NCBI GenBank assembly: GCA_964019425.1
Contig: OZ025837.1
Span: 1 to 64,000, forward strand
Direction: 5' to 3'
DNA from: Flectonema sp. DT1601
Taxonomy: Eukaryota; Euglenozoa; Diplonemea; Diplonemida; Diplonemidae
DNA length: 64,000 nt
The notes beneath the pieces were generated by a model. The model made no database searches. It was not told where the DNA came from and saw only the letters and a program-made list of their open reading frames with translations. A program made the translations under genes and the position numbers. Positions 20,101 through 30,132 of this stretch are shown here, piece by piece (within the stretch, counting starts at the first letter, position 1; each line of letters opens with the position of its first letter).

Positions 20101-20310
20101 TGAAAATTAACCATAGAAAAAGACGAACACCAGGAAGGGGGGCGGCTCTTTGTCAATAGCCGTATATACTGGTATTTGATGATACGAAAACTGTATTAAA
20201 AGTAGTTCAAGATGGCGAAACACGTTGTGAAATAAATAAACGTAGCACATCTCACTACTAACAAAAAACCTAAAACAAAAAGGAAACGTGATAACCCGCA
20301 TATACGGTCA
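17184..20310. repeat. 902-bp tandem array, about 3.5 units
   Basis: Units begin GGGGTAATTTGATACTGC near 17186, 18088, 18990 and 19892, an exact period of 902 bases. The units look identical to the base. The fourth unit stops at CATATACGGTCA. The 64- and 100-residue ORFs in each unit are not protein-like. Part of the unit (the GGAGGCCACGTGAAC region) has a diverged relative at 43258-43315. The array sits between two copies of a 218-bp flank, so it inserted into, or grew within, a duplicated site. Confidence 0.95.
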
Positions 20311-20318
20311 TATACGGT

Positions 20319-20537
20319 CCTTCCACCATCAGACAAGCGCGTCATCGCTGTAGTCCGTTTTTTATTGCCCCTCGGATAAAACTGCTTTTTGAGACATTTT
20401 ATTTATTTATTTATTTCATCTTATTTTCCCTATTTTTTTAGTTTATTTTTTTGGGATTCGTTTGAAGAAATGTTTTTTTTTTTTTTTTTTTTTTGGTTAA
20501 CAATTCTAAAAAGTGTGTACTGTTGTTCTTCGGGGGG
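20319..20537. repeat. 218-bp flank repeat, right copy
   Basis: It begins CCTTCCACCATCAGACAAGC and ends in TTGTTCTTCGGGGGG, the same as 16967-17189. On the left side the G run joins the 902-bp unit; here it joins the 116-bp block TTAAACTGTTCGAG. Confidence 0.9.
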
Positions 20538-20540
20538 GGG

Positions 20541-20656
20541 TTAAACTGTTCGAGTTTGTACGTAAAATACAAATGTATTGTATCATAAACAACATAACGA
20601 TAATTTAACATTAGTTCTGAGATAGTGACTAAAGGTAATGTTAGTGTAGGTATACA
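20541..20656. repeat. 116-bp block, copy 1
   Basis: The block begins TTAAACTGTTCGAGTTTG, ends GTTAGTGTAGGTAT and recurs at 23285-23398. Here the longer insert is flanked by TTCTTCGGGGGG on both sides (20532-20545 and about 20685-20698), which looks like a target-site duplication. Confidence 0.8.
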
Positions 20657-20872
20657 CTCTGCGATTGACTTCTTCTTCTTCTTCTTCGGGGGGGATATTT
20701 TCAATCATAAGATATTTTTCACTTTACTGTCAGGTAAGCTAAGCATTCAGGGAGACCTTCTTTTATTCGTGTTGGCAATGTTAATATCACACGTTGGTTA
20801 TTATATCACCGTCTAATAGCGTAACCGAGCCATCTGTTTGTAAAAAGAACTATTGAAGAATTCACAAAACAG

Positions 20873-20907
<35 letters not shown>

Positions 20908-21403
20908 AAGAACGAAGAACGAAGAAAAATAAAACAATTAAAAAAAAAAAAAAAAATTCCCTCGGAAGTTACATCATGAAAAGCACCTTTTTCCTGGTTT
21001 TAGGATTTGCCGCAGAGAGCAACCAAAATCTTGAATTTGAACGTAAAGGACAGCAAAAAAAATAAAAAGGAAGTGTGAACAGTCAAAGAAAACAGAAGAA
21101 GGAGTTCCAGTTACACGAGGCAGGTATTTATAGAAAACGGAGATGCTCACAAAGATTGCTTCCTGACAAGGTACCCAAAAAGTGTATAAACAGGAAAAGA
21201 GAAGATCGCGTGTATTTATCATTCTCAGGGATACAAGTAACTAATAATCCAGGAGGGGAGGCGAGATTCGTCACCCAGAACAATCTGGACAGCGATAACT
21301 CCCTTCAGAAAGAAGTGTTCCTGTCACCCAGAGAACTGACTGCTGACAGTTCTACAGAAGTCATAAACAGAAATTTGCTCATTTTTTTTTTTTTTTTGTT
21401 TAT

Positions 21404-23197
21404 TTAAATTATTTTATCTGGTGGTGTCCTCGCATGATGCATCCCAACACGTTCTCCGGAGAGTAGCCGTTTAGCAGCAGCTTCAAATTCCTCCTTTGAA
21501 ATAACACCATCACCGTTTACATCAACTTCATCAAATGCTGAAGATAATAATTGTTTTATTGCTGCTTCATCATGTCTTGCTGTTCCTTGTTGATGATGAG
21601 CCATCATTCGGAGAATTGATTTCAGACTAGTACCAGGGCCCTGCATGTTAAGAGCTAAGTGAGATGCAACAGCATTCACAAAGGCCATGTCACTGCTGTT
21701 GAAAGTTCCTCCCTTTTTATTTATCGCTTCGATTATTGCGATGACGTTCCCACTGCCGTCAGTAATTGGATGACAGAGTACGTTATCAACAGCGATCCCA
21801 GTTCCCATGTAATCACTGTGACGATTATTATCAAAATAAGAAGACTCTCTAATGTTGTGAATATTCAATGCTTCTGCTGTACTTACAACTTGTCCCATTA
21901 TACCTTCATTTAAAGGACACCTTGATTCTGGTAAATTCTCTGAAACTCGAGTGTAAAGAGTTTTAGAAGGCCGATCAACAATAAGAAGCTGCGCTGCTTC
22001 CGCGTGTAAAGCTGACGTGACTTCCTCCAAAACTAATCGGAAGAGAAAATCCATTCTCGTGTTTTGAGCAGAATTGAGTCGATGACCAGTGTTTTTTAAC
22101 GACCTTTCACAGAGCTTCATAGTCTGAGTAAAGGCACGTTCGCTACCATCAACCGATGAAATAGAAGTTGAGATGTGACTGCAGATTGCTGAAAGCACAT
22201 CCTCATCCTTTTCGCTAAACATACTCGCCCCGCCTTTATTTATTACCTCAACGACACCAAATACTCTGTCGTCAGGTCCTATGATTGGCATACACAACAC
22301 TGATACAACTGTTAGACCAGTTCCTTGGTAGTTTATGTGACGCTTTGCTGAGAAGTACGGTGTTTCACGAACGTCTTCGGCGTTTATAAAGTTTCCCGTC
22401 GTAGCAACAGCTCCTTTGATTCCTTCTTCGATGTGACACCTGAATTCTGGAATGTTTTCTCTGGCTCTGGTGAAAAGTTGATTTTCTTCTTCATCGACGA
22501 GCATCAGCATTGCTGCATCTGCGTCGAGCATTTCAGCAACTCCCTCGAGAACAGTTTGATACATTTCATCAAGAGCGCGTTCTCTCTTGAGACGTTCAGC
22601 TTTTCTTGCATCGATGAACAGCAAGGGAAACATTCCAATTAGACATCCCAACACAACTCCAAATAGCTGTCCGAGTCTTTCATAGTTTCTGGTGACGGCA
22701 AGTTCCTCTTGAGCTCTTGTAAGACGAGGGGCCTTGACACCCCATTGAGCAGCGAGATCTTCGACTATTCCTCCAGAAAATACACCTCCGGCATCTGAAA
22801 TGGTGTTTCCGAGAGCTGCAGCAGCCATGGTCGTAAATCCCATAGAGACACACAGCGTGGTATCAATCCACTCACCACATATAATCATTAAACAATTATC
22901 TAATATACCAAAACCAATAAATGGAAGTGACGCCGCTAAGGCTACTTTCTGAAGCTGCTTCATAGTCGGAGTCTCTATGTAGTCCTCCTCACCGTTATCA
23001 TCACCTCTGTCTAATTCATCTTTTATTATTGAGAGGCATGCTCTGTCTTTCATAGCTTCCCTTATCTGAGAAATTAGTTCTTCACGATTTTCATTGTTCA
23101 AGTCCAATTGGGGTACCGACTGCTTTGTTGTTGTTGTGCTGCACCATCTTTTAAACCCTCCCCGAACGCAACCCGCCATGCGAGGTCGCATCCACAT
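21404..23197 (-). CDS. TMEM65-GAF-GAF-EF-hand fusion protein
   Basis: The protein has 597 residues. The N-terminus (MAGCVRGGFKRWCSTTTTK after two optional Met) looks like a mitochondrial presequence. Residues about 80-205 are a TMEM65 domain (ASLPFIGFGILDNCLMIICG and TTMAAAALGNTISDAGG) with three membrane segments. In animals TMEM65 is a mitochondrial inner-membrane protein linked to sodium-dependent calcium efflux. Two GAF domains follow, about 230-355 and 380-510. GAF-A carries the full NK-x(n)-F-x3-DE motif of cyclic-nucleotide-binding GAFs (N320, FSEKDED); GAF-B has NKKGGTFNSSDM, lacking the final Glu. A canonical EF-hand loop DVNGDGVISKEE begins at about 559. The likely role is a calcium- and cyclic-nucleotide-gated mitochondrial transporter subunit (inference). 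Confidence 0.85.
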   Translation of the reverse strand: MWMRPRMAGCVRGGFKRWCSTTTTKQSVPQLDLNNENREELISQIREAMKDRACLSIIKDELDRGDDNGEEDYIETPTMKQLQKVALAASLPFIGFGILDNCLMIICGEWIDTTLCVSMGFTTMAAAALGNTISDAGGVFSGGIVEDLAAQWGVKAPRLTRAQEELAVTRNYERLGQLFGVVLGCLIGMFPLLFIDARKAERLKRERALDEMYQTVLEGVAEMLDADAAMLMLVDEEENQLFTRARENIPEFRCHIEEGIKGAVATTGNFINAEDVRETPYFSAKRHINYQGTGLTVVSVLCMPIIGPDDRVFGVVEVINKGGASMFSEKDEDVLSAICSHISTSISSVDGSERAFTQTMKLCERSLKNTGHRLNSAQNTRMDFLFRLVLEEVTSALHAEAAQLLIVDRPSKTLYTRVSENLPESRCPLNEGIMGQVVSTAEALNIHNIRESSYFDNNRHSDYMGTGIAVDNVLCHPITDGSGNVIAIIEAINKKGGTFNSSDMAFVNAVASHLALNMQGPGTSLKSILRMMAHHQQGTARHDEAAIKQLLSSAFDEVDVNGDGVISKEEFEAAAKRLLSGERVGMHHARTPPDKII

Positions 23198-23284
23198 TCA
23201 ACTCCGCAGGCCACGCGTGACCAGAGTCTCTTATATGTTAGTAATTTTCGGGATCGACTGTGGGGGGTAACTTGATGTGGGGGG

Positions 23285-23398
23285 TTAACTGTTCGAGTTT
23301 GTACGTAAAATACAAATGTATTGTATCATAAACAACATAACGATAATTTAACATTAGTTCTGAGATAGTGACTAAAGGTAATGTTAGTGTAGGTATTG
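23285..23398. repeat. 116-bp block, copy 2, with G-run direct repeats
   Basis: This is nearly identical to 20541-20656. It is bracketed by TTGATGTGGGGGG on both sides (23272-23284 and about 23397-23410), a 13-base direct repeat that looks like a target-site duplication ending in a G run. Confidence 0.8.
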
Positions 23399-23638
23399 AT
23401 GTGGGGGGGCAGAAGATTATAATACAGAATATCTCAACACAGGCAACTCGTCGCAAATACGTTGCGAAGTTCTTCGCAGGGTAATCAAAACCTTTCAATC
23501 TGCACATTTACAGAAAACATTGCGCAGAGTCGTTCGATAAATCAGCGCAACCCGCCGGGCAGCTTACTTTTCACTCATTTGAAAGTGAAAGGCAGCACTT
23601 AGACTGACTGAGACGGCTCAAATGTAATTTGCAGCCTT

Positions 23639-24343
23639 TCAGAGCTCTTCATTTGTTTCTTCCTTCTCCTCGTTTGCATCCTCTTCCGCTGTTTTCTGTT
23701 CTTTTTCTTCACCTTCAGTTTTTCCCATTACAGTCCAGCCATCGCCAGTGTTTTCTGTGTCAGCGTAGAGTCGGGCTGCAGTTTCTTGGAGGTGCTTTAC
23801 GATTGCTGGATCTGGGTACTTGTCACCACCGAGTCTAGTTTTATGACAGGTGTACTTACAAAGTAGTTTTGAGTACTCGTCGTACGATCTGTTGTCTTCA
23901 CTACACTTTCCTAACATTTCTTCTAATTCTTCTTCGACTTCATTTACAATTTGAGAGAGGAAGTTAAACCGTTGTGTGTCTTTCTTTTCGGGTGGTTTCT
24001 TCGTTGCGTCTCTGAGCATTCGCTGAGCATCTGGAGAATCTTTGTATTGAAGTAATAATTCCTCATTTGTCTTATAACGACCCTGGTCATACCCACGAGG
24101 TTGACTCCAAGTCCATTTTGTCACCCCACGAGAGATGCCTTTTTCAATCAATTCTCCAACCCACACTTCAGTTAACATCTTCGGAGGTTTCACGCGAGCA
24201 CATCCATTCACCAATTCCTGTGCTAAGGCGAGGCAGCTGTCACATCGGCGGATCTCTTCAAAACCTCCCGACACTTTTAAACTCCTCCTTCCTGAAACAG
24301 AGACTGCCAGAGTCGACAAAATAACAACAACAGACTTCAACAT
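23639..24343 (-). CDS. Canopy/saposin-like secreted or ER cysteine-rich protein
   Basis: The protein has 234 residues. The start at MLKSVVVILSTLAVSVSGRR gives a clean signal peptide; the longer frame adds a poly-Lys stretch read from an A run and is rejected. The mature protein has spaced cysteines: CDSCLALAQELVNGC near the N-terminus and CSEDNRSY, LLCKYTCHK later. This spacing is that of Canopy (DUF3456) proteins, which are saposin-fold ER folding helpers. The tail is very acidic and ends NEEL, similar to the REEL/KDEL-type retention ends of that family. It lies downstream of the TMEM65 fusion's promoter-proximal side in the same direction. Assignment rests on the cysteine pattern only. Confidence 0.6.
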   Translation of the reverse strand: MLKSVVVILSTLAVSVSGRRSLKVSGGFEEIRRCDSCLALAQELVNGCARVKPPKMLTEVWVGELIEKGISRGVTKWTWSQPRGYDQGRYKTNEELLLQYKDSPDAQRMLRDATKKPPEKKDTQRFNFLSQIVNEVEEELEEMLGKCSEDNRSYDEYSKLLCKYTCHKTRLGGDKYPDPAIVKHLQETAARLYADTENTGDGWTVMGKTEGEEKEQKTAEEDANEEKEETNEEL

Positions 24344-24399
24344 TTTTAAATTACCTTTTTTTTTTTTTTTTTGGTTAAATAGTATCACAACGCAATGAA

Positions 24400-25040
24400 T
24401 AGAATAAAATGACGCCAGATGACGAATTGCTTATCAAGGTGTACACCGTAAGTACACCAGCAGGGGGATGGTCATCACAACTAAATAAAATAATCAAATA
24501 AATCGTAAAAGACATTTAAAACACAAATAATTGTTGGGTTTTTTTTTTTTTTTTTCGGTGTTTTAAAAAATTTTTTTTTCAGCGTCACTATCTTTTACTG
24601 ATATTGACCGCGGACATGCCTCGTCTTGGAAGATAAGAACATCGAATTTGTTAATTAATTTCAACAGAATGCTGACGCAGCAACCAAAGCAGACAACACG
24701 AAACCTTTAATTGGATGTAAATATGAGAGGTTGCTCAAGTACTTTTAAGCAAACACAGCTATAAAAAAAAAAAAAACAAACAAAGAAGTGTAGTAAAGAT
24801 AAGATACGTTTTTACGATGAAAAACAATCTCTCATATTTTTCGCGGGGTCCAAAAAAAAAAGCAAAGTCTGGCAGAGCTGCTTCAAATATGTTCACAATG
24901 CACGTCCTGTGAGGAAGAGCTGGAGAGAGAATAAACGTTTTTGGTGAGAGGAATCGGTAGAAGATGAGTAATTTAAAAAAAAACAAAAGGAAAAAACAAC
25001 ACTCCGAACGTGAAACAAAGAATTCAAGAGAGAGAGAGAA
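24400..25040. other. AT-rich intergenic region without a gene
   Basis: Homopolymer runs and no convincing coding frame on either strand. Confidence 0.6.
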
Positions 25041-25050
25041 CATAGAATAT

Positions 25051-26700
25051 TTATAATGGACGTGACCAGTTCAGGCTCAGTCTGCAGGCTTTTACCTTTG
25101 GGACTTCACTAAGCCACTGATCAAGGGCAGCATAGGACCCGTTGAGATTAGCGTGGAATGGAACTGACCATCTGTTTGATTTGTTTTCCATAATTTGTTT
25201 CCAGTTGGTGTTGTACTTTTGGAATGCCTTAAAAGAATCAAAATTATATTTCGCAACGCTGTTAGAGACGTTGACATAGTCGACGTGACGGCGAAGCTCT
25301 TCATCTAATTTCTTAACGATCTCCGGGTTACCAGTGGCGACGTTATTCTTTTCACTAATGTCATTGCGGAGATTGAACAGTTGTGGAGCTACTTCCTCAC
25401 CAGTTCCAAAAACAACGTACTTCCACTCTCCGTCAGTTACGTGAAACCACGACATGGCAATGTTGTCGCCATGAAATTGAGAAACAGCGTATTGATGAGA
25501 ATCAACATTCTTACTTCCATTAACAAATGGTACTAATGAATTACCGTCGAGGACAGACGGCCACTTTTCTTTTGGAACTTGAGCGTATTCCATAATCGTT
25601 GGGAATAAATCAATATGAGAAGTTGCCGACGTGACCAACGCCTTCTTTGGATCATTCGCAAAGGGAGTCTTAATAACCAGCGGGACTCTTGAAGAAGCAT
25701 CGTACTGAACCATTTTATAGAACTGTTGGTGTTCCATATTCATATCTCCGTGATCTGATGTTACTATAATTATTGTGTTGTCTGTTTTACCTGCGTCTTC
25801 AACTGATTCAACAATCGCTCCAACCATCGCATCGAACTCAGCGATCATCGCGTAGTAGACTGCTCGAATACCAACTCTTCTGGTTGCGTTATAAAATAAT
25901 GGAGAACTCAGATCAGAAGGAGTACACTCTTTAAGCATTGAGGATTCAAAGTCACACGGATGCATATCTAATAGAGGTCTCCACTCTGGAAGTGTTACTT
26001 TACTTAAATCTATTTTATTATACCAATACTCATTAGTGACGTATGGTGGATGGACTATTGTCATTCCTTGATAAGCAAAGAATGGTGTCGTTGAATCCTT
26101 TTGACTTCTAATCCAAGTTGTTGTTTTATTAACAGCAATCCAGTCGTTGTGACAATGGATGTTGGAATCAGGATGGATTATTGGTTCTTGTGAACACAAA
26201 CTCTCATCATACCAACCACCTGTTTCATTTACTGAATAAGGAAATTGTGTGTACATCGTCCACGCACTCAGACGAACATTAACAGAGTGTCCTCCTGAAT
26301 TCCAATCTTCTTTTCCGTTTATTTTTACGTTGTATCCCTCGGCAGATAGAACGTCTTGGATTTTCTGATCATAATTTAATGGTAAGCCTTCGTAATTATT
26401 CCAAACTCCTCCAACAGGAATACCTGTCTGGACCTGTTTGTGTGGAATCTTATGCGGCATCCTACCCGACCAAGTACTGGCTCTTGAAGGACAGCAAACT
26501 GGTACATTTGCGTAGTGAGTATCAAACTGCGTTCCTTCATTTGCTAGCTTTCGTATCGATGGAATTGGAACCGGAGCAAACCCTTCGCGGTATGTTCTTC
26601 CATCTGTCGACTCACATATCAAAAAAACAATATTCGGACGGTTGTCAGCCACAGACATCCCAAAGACAGCTGACGTTACTACTGCGAATAGAGATTTCAT
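25051..26700 (-). CDS. Sulfatase of the arylsulfatase K (glucuronate-2-sulfatase) type
   Basis: The protein has 549 residues. Residues 1-18 are a signal peptide, followed directly by DNRPNIVFLICESTDGR, the metal-binding start of ARSK-type sulfatases. The sulfatase signature is C69-C-P-S-R at 69-73; Cys69 is the residue expected to become formylglycine. Other family parts are NGKEDW, AYQGMTIVHPPY and the metal site VTSDHGDMNMEH. About ten N-glycosylation sequons fit a lysosomal or secreted enzyme. ARSK in animals removes 2-O-sulfate from glucuronate. A modified-cysteine enzyme (SUMF-type) must exist elsewhere in the genome. A TTCACAG acceptor lies 17 bases upstream of the ATG. Confidence 0.85.
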   Translation of the reverse strand: MKSLFAVVTSAVFGMSVADNRPNIVFLICESTDGRTYREGFAPVPIPSIRKLANEGTQFDTHYANVPVCCPSRASTWSGRMPHKIPHKQVQTGIPVGGVWNNYEGLPLNYDQKIQDVLSAEGYNVKINGKEDWNSGGHSVNVRLSAWTMYTQFPYSVNETGGWYDESLCSQEPIIHPDSNIHCHNDWIAVNKTTTWIRSQKDSTTPFFAYQGMTIVHPPYVTNEYWYNKIDLSKVTLPEWRPLLDMHPCDFESSMLKECTPSDLSSPLFYNATRRVGIRAVYYAMIAEFDAMVGAIVESVEDAGKTDNTIIIVTSDHGDMNMEHQQFYKMVQYDASSRVPLVIKTPFANDPKKALVTSATSHIDLFPTIMEYAQVPKEKWPSVLDGNSLVPFVNGSKNVDSHQYAVSQFHGDNIAMSWFHVTDGEWKYVVFGTGEEVAPQLFNLRNDISEKNNVATGNPEIVKKLDEELRRHVDYVNVSNSVAKYNFDSFKAFQKYNTNWKQIMENKSNRWSVPFHANLNGSYAALDQWLSEVPKVKACRLSLNWSRPL

Positions 26701-26759
26701 TTTGTTTAAACCCCTGCTGTGAATTAATTTAATTTACAACAGAAAACTCCTTATAATCA

Positions 26760-26971
26760 CTTCGTAGTACAGCGGAAGGGACAAAGGGAAACTATTATGG
26801 GTACAACATAAAGTATGGGGGAAAAGGAAAGGGCGTTGAGACAAAGAAATATGTAGTTATGGCAGCGGAATAAGTTAATTGTACTGAAAATAAAGATGTG
26901 CGGCCTTCAAAAGAAGACTTCTCAAGTATCATTTACAAGCTTTATTAAAACTAAATTGGGAGGAAGAATGG

Positions 26972-27004
<33 letters not shown>

Positions 27005-27890
27005 GTTTTTTTTTTTTTGAAAAGAACACAACGGGGAGGAGGGGGGAAAAAGTAAAAAAAAAAAAAAAAGAAAAAAGGGAACAAAACTATACAGCTTATA
27101 GGCTCTATGCTGTAAAATTTAATGTGTGCCAATACGCGTGACATCATTTCATAAAACTGCTTCCGCTGCCACTGAAATGAGAGGGACATTTTCTAGCCAA
27201 GCCCTACAACACAACTCTTTGTGGGTAGGATGGAATGATATTATTTTTTTCTTCATTCTTATTCGCTTTTTTTTTTTTTTTTTTTTTTTTTTTTCTTTAA
27301 TCTTCCTCATCAAGAGATGACGACAACAAAATGAGCCCTTTTTAGCGAACAAATTCAAGCAGAAATCAGCATCACGGCCAGAGTTGGTCAGGACTCAAAT
27401 TCTCTGAAAGAACCAGTCAGCTGAGGCAAAGCAGACTCGTGAAAAAAACAAAAAAAAAAAAACATATAATTCAATAACAGAGAGAGGGACTACACAACTA
27501 AAGAATACATACAGGTTGTTTGTTGCTTTTACAAAAAAAAATTTCTTCCTTCATTTTTTGTTGTTGTGATGCAATATATAAATGACATTGAGATCATACA
27601 AGGGATTACTGCCAACTCTTTGTCGACATTATTGAGAACTAAAATAAGAAATCAATAAAAACTGCCCTCTCAGATGGAAAATATCTCTTTTTTTTTTCTC
27701 GTCCTCTGCAAGTGATGTGCGCAACAGGTCTTCCGGATACGTTACGAAAGAGGCTTTCTGACACTGGCGATTGGAGAGTGTGCCTGTTTTTATTGTTTTT
27801 TATGGAATCAACGAAGTACTTTCAGATGATAAGTGCATGTGGTTGACACAAACTCACAAACTCACTGAGGTTGTAACTCGTCGTCCTAAA
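26760..27890. other. Intergenic region, no gene supported
   Basis: Several T and A runs above 20 bases. A short minus-strand frame around 27110-27189 (WQRKQFYEMMSRVLAHIKF) after a TCTCATTTCAG acceptor-like site looks mildly protein-like but is too short to call. Confidence 0.4.
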
Positions 27891-27896
27891 AGGAAT

Positions 27897-29771
27897 TCAA
27901 CATACCAACGGGCTTGCATAATGTGTAACAGGGGAGGAGGCTGCCAGGGTGGCGGCGGCGGCGGAATGGATGGCGGCGAGAGGACTAGCAACACCGCGAG
28001 GGGAAGCGAGTCCCCTAACTCCAGTAGTTCTAGCACTGAAGGCTCCAGCTTCATCTCTCAGAATAGCTTCTTTCTGTTCAAGGTTATCACGTTGCTCTCT
28101 CAATCTAACTTCCTGTTCGATGAGTGGCGCTTCCTCAATCTGTACCTTCGTACGCTGGGCAGCGTGTTCCATGTTCTCTGACTCAAGTGATCTGCACATC
28201 GCCTCCTGTGCTTCCACACCTCTCGAACTTTCAATTTCCATCGCCTTCTTTGCAGCTTCTCTCTCCCTGCAGATCAACAGTTCTTGCTCCTCTCTCTCTC
28301 TCTGAACTTTTTGGTGTGCAGTTTGCTCTCTGGATGCCAAGTGTGCAGCTGTGCAGTCTCTCTCACGGTCCTGGGCCCTGGCCAAGTCACCCTTTGAGAG
28401 TGCGAGTCTTTCACCAGCCATTTGAACTTCGCGACTTGCTTCAGCGCTGACGATGGCAGTTTGCTGTTCGATACCCTGCGCGGTAGCGAGATCCGCACGG
28501 ATACGAACAGTTGCAATACGCTGGGCCTCTACATCCCCCTGCATTTCAGCGTGTAGACGTTCCAATTCACGGAGACGCTCTTCAGCGTGCGCCTGTTCAG
28601 ATTCCTGGACACGGAGACGAGCGTCAGCAGCCTCAACGTCTCTCTGGGATTCAACGTGTGCGAGCTGCTTGGAGCGCTCGATGTCCCTCAAAGCTGCTTC
28701 TTCGGCACATCTGGCGGCAACGTCTGCACGTGCGCGTTCGGTTTCACCACGAGAAGCATCGAGAATAGCAAGCGCTTCTCTCTCCCTGGCCTCAGCCTCA
28801 GCAACTGCCTGAGCCTGGGCTGCGAGTCTTCCTTCCTGTGCAGCAGTTTCTGCAGCCGACATCGCGTAGGCAGCTCTGGCATCTACTTCTCTCGTGCGAA
28901 GGGATTCCAACAGACGTCTTGCGGCGTCAATTCCTTCCTTTTGACGAACGTCCTGCCAGAACTCTCTTGCTCTGTAATGCATCGCATCCAACAGAGTTGG
29001 ATAACGTTCACAGAACCTTTGAAACTCTGGGTATGAAATGGTACCGTCTTTGTTAGCATCCGCCTTCGTAAATAAATCAGCGATTGTAGTGATCGTGAAA
29101 TCAAAACAGAGGTTGGTGAGGAAGGCCTGGAATTCAGACAGGTCGATAGCGCGAATCTTACGAGTGTCAATCTCATCGAATACCATACTAACTTTCTCTT
29201 CGTGAGAAGCGTCAGCACCAGTTCTGAGTAGAATTGCTGGACCAGCTGGGATTGCTGAAGGTACAGGAACAATAGGAACAATTGGAACCACAGGAATTAC
29301 CGGAGGAGGAATTGCCATTGAAGCGCTAGTAGCCGCAGCAACAGCAGCAGCATGCTGTTGCAACAGACTTGGGGAGCGGTGAGGAGACACTCCACTCGCT
29401 ATGATAGATCCAATAGCTGCTGTAGGAGACGCAGGTGCCAACACAGTGGCGTATTTAATCGCTGGCGGTAATTTACTTTGTACCTCTTTGTGCCACATTG
29501 TTTCTGGCTGAAAGACGTAAATCTGTGAGAAGTCTTGTAACTGAGTGCTGCTCAATAAGTCTACCCAAAGCTCCAAACGCTCATCGAAAATTTGAATTCT
29601 GTCGATGGCGAAAGTTGGAGAACCAGCTGGTGCTTTCAAAGAGTGTTCTGGTCCAAAGATCTGCTCCACTCTTCTGTGGAGGTCTGGGATGGTCGGCTGC
29701 ACACCAAACTCAACTTCGTAGTTTGTTTTGTTACCGTGAACGTCAGCAGCGATTAGTAGTGTGAATACCAT
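27897..29771 (-). CDS. EF-hand and long coiled-coil protein
   Basis: The protein has 624 residues. The start MVFTLLIAADVHGNKTNYEV is chosen because a TTTTTTATCAG acceptor lies just upstream; the longer frame starts inside that untranslated region. Residues 1-95 look like a ubiquitin- or PB1-like globular head. An Ala/Pro linker (IPPPVIPVVPIVPIV) follows. Next come a degenerate EF-hand (FDEIDTRKIRAIDLSEF) and a canonical one (FTKADANKDGTISYPEF). The last 350 residues are a nearly continuous coiled coil rich in Ala, Glu and Arg, ending in a Ser/Ala tail. Similar calcium-binding coiled-coil proteins occur in flagellar and cytoskeletal structures of kinetoplastids; a cytoskeletal role here is inference. 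Confidence 0.8.
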   Translation of the reverse strand: MVFTLLIAADVHGNKTNYEVEFGVQPTIPDLHRRVEQIFGPEHSLKAPAGSPTFAIDRIQIFDERLELWVDLLSSTQLQDFSQIYVFQPETMWHKEVQSKLPPAIKYATVLAPASPTAAIGSIIASGVSPHRSPSLLQQHAAAVAAATSASMAIPPPVIPVVPIVPIVPVPSAIPAGPAILLRTGADASHEEKVSMVFDEIDTRKIRAIDLSEFQAFLTNLCFDFTITTIADLFTKADANKDGTISYPEFQRFCERYPTLLDAMHYRAREFWQDVRQKEGIDAARRLLESLRTREVDARAAYAMSAAETAAQEGRLAAQAQAVAEAEAREREALAILDASRGETERARADVAARCAEEAALRDIERSKQLAHVESQRDVEAADARLRVQESEQAHAEERLRELERLHAEMQGDVEAQRIATVRIRADLATAQGIEQQTAIVSAEASREVQMAGERLALSKGDLARAQDRERDCTAAHLASREQTAHQKVQREREEQELLICREREAAKKAMEIESSRGVEAQEAMCRSLESENMEHAAQRTKVQIEEAPLIEQEVRLREQRDNLEQKEAILRDEAGAFSARTTGVRGLASPRGVASPLAAIHSAAAATLAASSPVTHYASPLVC

Positions 29772-30132
29772 TTTGTATATATAGGGGTAGGGTAATAATC
29801 TGATAAAAAATAGTACGACTAGGGGTTCAATTTCCACAACCAGAACTCAATAAGCTCCGTCTACATCATATAATGATATAAAACTTCTGTTTAAAATAAA
29901 AAATGAAAAGAGTTTTCAAAACATCACATCTAAACAACTCTGCCTTACTGTAAGCGAAAAAACACGCTAAATTGCAACGAACTAATGGAAAAACGGAATC
30001 TCTAAAAAAACTAACAACACAAAAAAGATCTCATCATGAGTAATTATCTCGTTGATAAAGAAATGAAGAGGGTGAAGTTAGACTACCTAAATCACGTGTT
30101 GCTATCTAAAAACGATAGCAGTGAGGATTTCA

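Noticed and set aside
17401-20301. Repeated 64- and 100-residue ORFs in the 902-bp units as a gene family
   Set aside because: Composition is not protein-like, no acceptor-type site precedes them, and they repeat only because the DNA unit repeats.
17184-20310. CRISPR array
   Set aside because: Units are 902 bp, contiguous and without spacers; the genome is eukaryotic.
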